Of a stretch of DNA of 64,000 bases, positions 56,960 to 64,000 are shown piece by piece. The stretch comes from Tretioscincus oriximinensis (lineage: Eukaryota > Chordata > Lepidosauria > Squamata > Gymnophthalmidae): contig JAJVDF010000959.1 in NCBI GenBank assembly GCA_022410635.1, positions 191,569 through 255,568 on the forward strand. Reading direction: 5' to 3'. The translations under genes were made by a program, and so were the position numbers. The notes below the pieces were generated by a model. It did no database searches and was not told the DNA's origin. It saw only the letters and a list, made by a program, of their open reading frames with translations. Each line of letters opens with the position of its first letter. Within the stretch, counting starts at the first letter, position 1.

Positions 56960-58797
56960 GCAATTTAACTCTGGAAGTTAAATCTGGGAACCAACATCTG
57001 GGGGATTTAAAATTTGCAACCTTAACTGTGGTGTGATTTGAAAGAGCAGTAAATCAAAAGCCAGAGTTAAAGGAACAAATTCTAAAATGATGTTAGAAGC
57101 ATCTGGAAGCGTCTGGGGCTCAATTTTGTAGGCAGATAATTGCGAACTTGTGGCACAGTGAATTCTCCACCTGAAGAACTAAGGCAGGATCAGGAAGTGG
57201 AAGGTCTGATCAACAGAAGCCAAATTAACAGGGGTTTGCTCACCACGTTACTAAGATGCATGCAAATCTGAGGCAGCCGTATCGTCAGAATACGGACATG
57301 TGTAAAACCTGACTTGCGTCAAGAAGTCACACAGAGACCATAAACTTAGATCGTGAGGCAAGATCCAGGAGGTCCACGTGGGCCATGGAAAAATCCTCCT
57401 TGGCACCTCTGTGCAGCAGTTTTTATTGACTCCAAAATCAAAGGCATGCATAGAAAGAGTGATGTCAGAAAGTGGGAGTTCCGAAGGTGTGGCGTGGGTG
57501 GACTGGAGTTGGATCAAGGTTGTGACACCTGTGTGACGCGTCTCCCTCCTCCCAAGGGGCACAGCCTGTGCCAGGAAGTTTCCAAATATGGGAATGGTTT
57601 GAGCAATACAAGATTGACGCTTTAGGCTTCCAGGACCTGTGAATTGTCACACACTCCAAGGCAAAAAGGATTAGCATAAGGCTTCCTCTTGCCGTTCTTA
57701 GGCCAATGACTCATGCCATTGTCCGCAGCTGTAGATATAATGAAATAATAGGCTAAGGAGTGCTACTTGAGGGGAACTGCTCCAGGGCAGGAAAAGAGAG
57801 ATTAGCTCCCTTGCAACACCCTGTAGAGGCAATTTTTCCCAAAATTTTTACATCCAAATTGCCTGGGCCTCCAGGGACCAATTCCTGTATATACTCATAT
57901 CAAATATATTAATGCCAATTAATATATTACGTATGGAGAACCCCAACACCAAATGAAGGGATTAAAGGTTCAGATGGTGTTGTTTGCTTTTCCACACTTG
58001 CCTTTCACAGTCCATTCTTCCCCTCCACAGATAGATTACCACTCTCAAATCTAGTCTGGTGGACTCACTGTTGTGAAACGAAACAGATTTGATTCACTAA
58101 ACCTGTACTAGCAGAGAAAATTTGAATAAGTTTTCTTTTAGTCATTTTTTTTTGGGGGGGGGAGGAGGGCAGAATCTCCAGAAAGCTTCTGTGCTGCACT
58201 AACACAAACCATTTCAGTATGTTTTAAACAAAAAACACCCAGTGAGGCCAATGCTGACTTAGTGTATGCAAAATTCTGTTTTTTAGCTTGTAAGCACAAA
58301 GCTTTTCTGGAACAGAATCAGGCTATGTGTGCATCAAGCCATAGAGGCAATGGATCAGCTCAGCTTAGCATAGCTCTTCTTACGTTNTTGCCAAAATAAT
58401 AAAGGATGGGATGTTACATACAAAATCCTTAATGAATATTTAGTCATAATCCAGTATCACAATCTTCAGAGAAAAAGTTATGAGGAGTAATTTTCTACAA
58501 GTCCATTCCTGCTCTGTTCTGAGTGACTCCTGAGCATTGTGAAAGCAATTTGCGTTCTGCTTCTCTGAGATCTCAGTCTGTCACATCAATGGCTGTTGCC
58601 ACCAGAGTCATCTGGAGTTCACTGATGTCCAACTTTGTTTTGTTAGCTCTCTTTGACTATTGAATTGACATAACTGTGCTGGATTGGAATGACTCCTGGC
58701 AGTGTAATACCTTGGAAAGGTATAGTACCACTTACAAGGGTGCCATAAATTTAATCTAAATCAAATTCAACTGAACCATAATAAAGTTTTTTTATTT
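56960..58797. other. Noncoding DNA, nothing recognised
   Basis: Frames at 57,251-57,677 lie on both strands of the same DNA and show no domain. No known repeat recognised. Confidence 0.4.
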
Positions 58798-59003
58798 TCT
58801 TCTTCTTCTTCTTCTTCTTCTTCTTCTTCTTCTTCTTCTTCTTCTTCTTCTTCTTCTTCTTCTTCTTCTTCTTCTTCTTCTTCTTCTTCTTCTTCTTCTT
58901 CTTCTTCTTCTTCTTCTTCTTCTTCTTCTTCTTCTTCTTCTTCTTCTTCTTCTTCTTCTTCTTCTTCTTCTTCTTCTTCTTCTTCTTCTTCTTCTTCTTC
59001 TTC
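58798..59003. repeat. (TTC)n/(GAA)n microsatellite, about 205 bp uninterrupted
   Basis: Around 68 perfect CTT/TTC units follow TTTTATTTTC and end at CATAATTATTATTATTA. It is a pure polypyrimidine/polypurine mirror tract. The poly-lysine frame on the other strand is an artefact. Confidence 0.97.
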
Positions 59004-59019
59004 ATAATTATTATTATTA

Positions 59020-59209
59020 CTTTGAGACTAACTTGAGAAAAGTGGGTGGCATAAGCTTTCATAGACACGCCTACTTCTTCAGATGCATCTGAAGAAGTAG
59101 ACGTGTCTACGAGAGCTTATGCCACCCACTTTTCTCAAGTTAGTCGCAAAGTGCTGCTAGCTCCTTTGCTGGACGTTCTACTAGACTAACACGGCTATTT
59201 CTCTGAAAT
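59020..59209. mobile_element. Penelope-like head-to-head palindrome
   Basis: A 65-bp arm (59,021-59,085) and its reverse complement (59,086-59,151) meet at AGATGCATCT with no spacer. Each arm carries CTGAAGA, a GTAGAC/GTCTAC-type stem and GAAA or GAGA. The right copy continues past the palindrome to GACTAACACGGCTATTTCTC at 59,187-59,206, the same terminus as at 55,893-56,053. It lies between a (TTC)n and a (GTT)n microsatellite. Confidence 0.6.
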
Positions 59210-59216
59210 CATCATC

Positions 59217-59217
59217 G

Positions 59218-59249
<32 letters not shown>

Positions 59250-59262
59250 CTTATTATTATTA
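59217..59262. repeat. (GTT)n microsatellite
   Basis: About twelve GTT units followed by TTATTATTATT, directly after the Penelope-like end. Such position fits a simple-repeat tail or a repeat grown at the insertion site. Confidence 0.9.
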
Positions 59263-59269
59263 ATTGGTG

Positions 59270-60455
59270 GTAAATCTAAAAAATACATTTTCTCTCCTGT
59301 GCTCATAAATTAAAATGTTCATTCCTATGTTTCTCATCTTTAAGACACATAGGTAGCTCAGATAAAATGTCTCTTTCAAATGTAACTTCTCATTTTTTGA
59401 CATCTTCAGAAAATGTTGGTACAATAGATACCCCCAAAAAAGTGTATTCAGAAAATGTGGGGGAGTTGTCCTGCCCTATACACGAAGGTTTCAGGGTAGG
59501 TAAAAACAGTAAAATCAGATTTTAAAAATACCACTGAAAACAATGTTCCCACCCAGACAGGATCTTATTAGAGCCATAGGAGCACCACAATGGTGGAGTT
59601 TGTCCCATGATTTGACAGTAATCACACCATAGTGACACAATAAAGTCCCGATGTCATGCTACAAACTATAGTTCCTTCCCCTACTATGGAATTATTCCCA
59701 AACTTTCGAAGATCTTTTATTTTCCGTTCTCTCTTATGTACCAGGAACCTTTGGGGGATACTTTTAAAATGTATTTGCACAAATTTTATGTGTGTTGGGA
59801 AGATTTCATCTTCAAACTTCCATTTATTCTTTGTTTCTGCAAAATGAATTTATCACTAATCAAAACATTGTATTTTGGGAAAAGTTAAAAATAGCAAGTA
59901 TAAAACCATTGCCTTTTACACCTGCCATATAGTATTATACCAGCTGTATTGAAACGCTGCATTTTTATAGATCCAACATTTCCATGCAAAAAAAGTCAAA
60001 TCTTTTCTACATTGTGCAGTATATACATTTTGTTACTTGAAAATAAAATAGAAATCTGTGACTAATTCAGTTAAACTGTCAGCTGCCGCAGAATGCTTTC
60101 CATATGCAGTGCTTTTTTCCAGGTTTTGTGGTTTGAAATGCTACATAGCAAGGTAGGAGTTTTGCCAGGTCATAATACCTACTTGTAACCTGACATTTAT
60201 ACATATTTAAAATGCATTTAATATGGCAAGCTGGGTATACCATTATGCTTTTTTTCTAAACAAATAGATTTTCTGCATTCCACATGAATCCTTGGCTATT
60301 ATAGAACTCTCAGCACCTTGAAAAGTAAAACAAAATTTTATGTATCAATATAGGGAAGATTATCATTTGTATTGTAGTCTACTATCAGCAGCCCATTTGA
60401 CTANATGTTATGGATGGAAAGACAAATCGAAGTGGCCGGTAAAAAAACTGGGTTA
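59270..60455. other. Noncoding DNA, nothing recognised
   Basis: No feature supported. Confidence 0.4.
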
Positions 60456-60460
60456 AATAT

Positions 60461-60768
60461 GCAGGCATGGATAGCTCAGTTGCTAAAGAATCCATCTCTC
60501 ATCTGGGAGATGGGGTTTCGAAGCCCTGTGTGGGACGTGGGGAGGGGTGAGCACCTTCCACTAGCCTGTAGCTCTAGCCAACCCAGCTTTTCGAAAGCAT
60601 GAATTGCAAGAAATTGCAACTGACTGCAAGTAGATACATGGGAACCACCACAGCCTGGTGGGGAAGATAGAATGTCAGCCTTCGGGCAAAAATACCCTTG
60701 TAAGCCGCTTTGAGTCCCTTTGAAAGGTGAAAAAAGCGGGGTATAAGAACCAAGTTCTTCTTCTTCTA
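60461..60768 (+). mobile_element. tRNA-derived SINE
   Basis: Full-length and well preserved: GCAGGCATGGATAGCTCAGT at the 5' end, B-box region GGTTTCGAAGCCC, conserved body, GTAAGCCGCTTTGAGTCCC and a short (CTT)n tail. It is one of the least diverged copies and is directly followed by an L1-like 3' end. Confidence 0.92.
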
Positions 60769-61130
60769 GTGGAAATAATGAAATTTGATTTTGTTTATGA
60801 AATAAGACAGAAATACTTAGGTTTATCTAATGCTTTAATCATGAAACAAAATTGGGTAAAAGTATTAAGATACATGTCAGCTAGAAGACTTGAGTCCATA
60901 CGGATTAACATAGAAAGACAAATCTTCCCCTTTATGTATAAATGGTTATAATTTTATTTTGTTACATTTCCCTCATCAGAAAGGCCTTATATATTGTGTT
61001 TATTGTGTATGTGTATTTTGTTGATTTAATGTAATTTCGTTGCGTATCTTTTTTGTTTATGTTTTTATTGTTGTGAATGTTGTTCATGTTTCTATTCGTA
61101 GAAAATAAAAAAGCTATTCAAAAAAGTAAA
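60769..61130 (+). mobile_element. L1-like LINE 3' terminal fragment
   Basis: The translation (EIMKFDFVYEIRQKYLG, WVKVLRYMSARRLESIRIN) resembles the last part of the L1 ORF2 at 2,730-2,900. A T-rich 3' UTR follows and ends with GAAAATAAAAAAGCTATTC and an A-rich stretch at about 61,100-61,135. The copy is heavily 5' truncated. Confidence 0.6.
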
Positions 61131-61139
61131 ACAAAATGC

Positions 61140-61440
61140 TTTCAATTAATTTGTTTTATCAACTGCTAGAAGTTGAGCTGTGGCAACTGTAATAGATTTG
61201 TAAAACCATGTCACTATCCATACGCCATGCAGGCTTACCAATGTCTACAACACAGTGGAGAAATAAAATATAGTCACTGACTAAAACAACTGAAGTGCCT
61301 TCTTCCTTTCTTTATTTTCAATCCAGTGTCAGTGTTGGGAAGGATATGTAAAGGGGTGCATCCTGTCTGAATATAAAACCCAAGCTTGTCATCCTGATGC
61401 TTGGATTACCATCTGAACTAGCATAACTATGGAGTATTGG
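61140..61440. other. Noncoding DNA, nothing recognised
   Basis: No feature supported. Confidence 0.4.
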
Positions 61441-61446
61441 AGTGAT

Positions 61447-61612
61447 CATAAGAACATAGAACATAAGAACATAAGAGCCATACTGGATCAGGCCACAGCC
61501 CATCAAGTCCAGCATTCTGTCACACAGAGGGCCCCCAGATGCACCTGGGCAGTCCGAACAGAGGAAAGCAAAATATGCCCCTGTTCATGACTCCAAAATA
61601 TGCCCCTCTTCA
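61447..61612 (-). mobile_element. CR1-superfamily LINE 3' end (TTCTTATG-tailed family)
   Basis: The minus-strand terminus has about three TTCTTATG-type units (plus strand CATAAGAACATAGAACATAA), followed by GAGCCATACTGGATCAGGCC and the usual 3' UTR to CCCCTGTTCATGACTCC. A partial duplication of AAAATATGCCCCT follows at 61,590-61,612. Confidence 0.85.
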
Positions 61613-61614
61613 TG

Positions 61615-62298
61615 ATCTTTGCTTGAGAAACTTCCACTCTGGATTTTATAGGAAAAGCAAAAGGACTTGTCTGCCATTTTAGAAATGGCCACTTGGCCCA
61701 TTAGCCTAAATCTGCAGTTATCCATGTACAGAGGCAATGATTGTAAATTTCTGGATGTTTTGTTGGTATGAATTTCCTTATTTATTTTTTAAATCTAGTA
61801 AATAATACAGTTCTTCAATAATAAAATAAAATGGAATTATAATACAATACAACATCCCTCTTACACATCCTCCCTCCCCTCAGCATAGATAATTAAATAA
61901 TATATAATCCAAATAAGGACAGTTTTAATTTCATATAGTATTTTCCCCATTTCTATTTCTGGCAGTAAGTAATTTCTTCCAATTTTCCATCCATTTATAT
62001 AATATTATGGCTGGTTTGAGTTTCCTGGATACATGCAGCATATTCGTAGCAAGGCATCCAGAAAATGCCTTCTCTTTCCCTGTGGCGTTGCTCTGTTGTT
62101 TGTGGACTACAAATGATATTTTGGAAGTGTTTTATTTTGAGATATTGTGGAAAAGTGGGTTAATGGGTAGGTGTCTAGTTCTGTGTGCTGAGGCAGAGAT
62201 GGCCTAGGAGGTCATGAAATGGAAGAGAGAAGGGTGAAATATTTGAATACTTTGAGATTTACTCATCTACCATGTCTTTCCTGGCAGCCATTGTTGAT
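61615..62298. other. Noncoding DNA, nothing recognised
   Basis: No supported gene or repeat. Confidence 0.4.
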
Positions 62299-62549
62299 TA
62301 AGGGTGCGTTCACACGACGAGCTAAAAACCAGAATAAATTTATATTCCGGAATATAGCAAATGCCTATCCCTTCACACCACGAAGCTATATTCCGGAATA
62401 TACAATGGTGTGTCCTGTTCCCATGTATCCTTGAATTCTCATGACACACAGCCGGCTCTGTCATGTTGCTTTGGCTGTGCCCTCTTTCAAGCTAGCCCAA
62501 CAGAGCCGGTAGGAGGGCTGGCTTGAAGGACGGCAAAGCCTTTTCCTGT

Positions 62550-62939
62550 CCAGCCAGCCCTCCATCTTCTTTTGGAGGGTTCCTGCCTGGAGATCAGACC
62601 TGGGAAAGGAAGGGAACATGGATAGATGTCCTGTCAATCTCCCCACCTCCTCCTCAGCAGGTCCCCAAAGCAGGAACCCTCCAAAAGCACAGGAAGGGCT
62701 GGCTGGCCCCATCCATACGGAGCCTAGGCAGAACGCAGCTATTTGCTTTTTCCTGTCCAGCCTAGGCTCCGTATTGATGGGGCCAGCCAGCCCTCCATGT
62801 GCTTTTGGAGTTTTCCTGCTTTGGGGGCCTGCTGAAGAGGAGGTGGGGAGATTGACAGGACATCTATCCATGTTCCCTTCCTTTCCCAGGTCTGATCTCC
62901 AGGCAGGAACCCTCCAAAAGAAGATGGAGGGCTGGCTGG
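62550..62939. repeat. Large internal palindrome, about 180-bp arms
   Basis: The left arm (62,550-62,729) and right arm (62,760-62,939) are reverse complements at most positions, with a 30-base spacer. Shared blocks include GGAGGGTTCCTGCCTGGAGA and GGAACATGGATAGATGTCCT, with their complements on the right. A smaller hairpin flanks it at 62,468-62,540 (CTTTCAAGCTAGCCC facing GGGCTGGCTTGAAGG). Confidence 0.92.
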
Positions 62940-63109
62940 GCAAAAAGGCGGGCAGATTTCTCCACCGAAGCAAGGAGGCAACGCTTCCTCCTGTCATCTC
63001 TCCCCTCCCCTGTCATCTCTCCTCTCCCCTTTTTTTCATACGGGAGATGAAGGGGATTGACTATGAGATGACAACGATTGGCTGCGAGATTTTGGACGTT
63101 CTCCGCAAT

Positions 63110-63692
63110 TAGGGTTGCCATATTCTGGCAACCCAAAACCGGGATGGGGGTGGGAGGTGCGCGCACGCACGCACGCACACATACGGACGCTTGTAGCGAG
63201 ACAGGCAAAACCTCTTCTGCCTGTCTCACCACAAACGTCCGTGTGTGCGCGCGCGCATGCGCGCTCACGTACCTGCTCCTTCACTGGTGGCGGNGTTTCG
63301 CCCTGCTCTTGCCGCCAACTCACCTGCAGCAGCGGAGCAAAAATGCTTGGGTTTGTGAGAGGAGAACAGAGCTGCCCTTCTGTCACAAACCCAGGTGTTT
63401 CTCCTCTGCTAGAGGCATGTTGGCGGCGAGAGCAGGGTGAAACACCGCCTCAAGCCAAGGAGCAGCTATGGCGCGCTCCGAGGGCCCTCCCAGGACCCCG
63501 GAAAGTGTTGTGCGCGCTGCAGCCGTCAGCTCTGAAGGCTGCTTTTCCTTTAAAATCCCGCCTTTTTACATTCCCTGATGCTGCATCGGGGAATGTAAAA
63601 AGCCGGGATTTTACCTTAAAACCCGGAGGGGACTATATTTTAGTCCCCAAAACCGGGTTTGTCCTGGTTTACTGGGACGTATGGCAACCCTA
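63110..63692. mobile_element. hAT-like MITE nested in the Harbinger-like element
   Basis: The termini TAGGGTTGCCATA and TATGGCAACCCTA are exact inverted repeats over 11-12 positions, and an 8-bp duplication TCCGCAAT flanks them (63,102-63,109 and 63,693-63,700). Both features fit hAT. The 583-bp body contains three successive hairpins: 63,160-63,265 (CG/CA-rich), 63,270-63,470 and 63,555-63,610. No transposase is encoded. Confidence 0.88.
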
Positions 63693-63809
63693 TCCGCAAT
63701 TATTCCTGATTATCCGAGCAATAGTTCAAATAGTTTATTAAGACGTGTGACACAACCTTCATAATGTCGCTGTAACTGAGGCATAAAATAGTTGTGTGAA
63801 CACACCCTA

Positions 63810-64000
63810 AATCTCCCCAAATTGCTTGCATCATTCTATTCTGTTGACTAATCAGCATGCTAATTTAGGTTTATGTTACCATAATAGTAGTACAACTGTT
63901 TCTTTTTTGAGGAAAGATTATAAGTAATATTTTAGAAAGTAATTCTTCTGAACTTGAGCTAAATTTATCTAAATAAATTGATACTGCCCACCTCCTGTGA
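63810..64000. other. Noncoding DNA at the window end
   Basis: AT-rich sequence with no recognised feature. Confidence 0.4.

Larger units (their letters stand above)
62302..63807. mobile_element. Harbinger-like palindromic DNA transposon (non-coding)
   Basis: The ends GGGTGCGTTCACACGAC (62,302) and GTTGTGTGAACACACCC (63,807) are inverted repeats, flanked on both sides by TAA (62,299-62,301 and 63,808-63,810). A 3-bp TAA duplication and GGG-starting ends fit PIF/Harbinger. The 1,506-bp body includes a nested hAT-like element, so the original was about 0.9 kb. Inside are several large hairpins, the biggest at 62,550-62,939. No transposase is seen; the open frames here are mirror images from the palindrome. 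Confidence 0.82.

Noticed and set aside
58751..59068. Poly-lysine protein on the minus strand
   Set aside because: It is the translation of the (TTC)n repeat.
60461..60530. A tRNA gene
   Set aside because: The tRNA-like head has A and B boxes but lacks a proper acceptor stem, continues directly into the SINE body, and recurs in seven dispersed copies.
62461..63112. Similar 178- and 164-residue proteins on opposite strands
   Set aside because: They look alike because the DNA is a palindrome; there is no transposase or other domain.
1..64000. Isolated N bases as possible modified or polymorphic sites
   Set aside because: They are most simply unresolved base calls; the sequence alone cannot tell more.

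Overview
This is vertebrate genomic DNA, most likely from a squamate reptile. The reptile call rests on the mobile-element mix: CR1 LINEs ending in ATTCTATG repeats, several lineages of L1-like LINEs, a tRNA-derived SINE, Tc1-like, hAT-like and Harbinger-like DNA transposons, and Penelope-like inverted repeats. It also rests on a MARCKS protein of 281 residues, which is the length I recall for chicken and shorter than the mammalian protein. The species cannot be fixed from the sequence. Scattered single N bases are unresolved calls and interrupt several reading frames.

One host protein-coding gene is recognisable: MARCKS on the minus strand. Exon 1 codes residues 1-33 (22405 to 22307). A 1,999-bp GC-rich intron follows (22306 to 20308). 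Exon 2 codes residues 34-281 (20307 to 19561). A likely promoter with CCAAT and GC boxes lies near 22900-23060, and a CpG-rich domain extends to about 25640. The 3' UTR runs from 19560 down to candidate poly(A) signals at 18834 or 18344-18359. From about 13,720 to 25,646 no interspersed repeat was recognised, in sharp contrast to the rest of the window.

The left part (1-13,700) holds a truncated L1-like LINE (1-3090), members of a second CR1-superfamily LINE with a TTCTTATG 3' repeat, a 0.9-kb inverted-repeat structure (3852-4748), a SINE, and decayed CR1 and L2-like pieces. The right part (25,647-64,000) is a repeat mosaic. It contains a hairpin MITE at 25,647, L1, CR1 and SINE copies, an internally deleted Tc1-like transposon (32,505-33,223), and a three-level nest: an L1-like LINE split by a nearly full-length CR1, itself split by a TA-flanked MITE (45,738-51,860). 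Further right are long (TTC)n and (AAGAAGAAGAAC)n microsatellites, Penelope-like head-to-head repeats, and a 1.5-kb Harbinger-like palindromic element that carries a nested hAT-like MITE (62,302-63,807).

The LINE reading frames are broken by frameshifts and stops, and no intact autonomous element was seen. The less ordinary signals are the inverted repeats with hammerhead-ribozyme-like cores, the nested palindromes near 62-64 kb, and a 34-bp near-perfect hairpin upstream of MARCKS (23,541-23,612).
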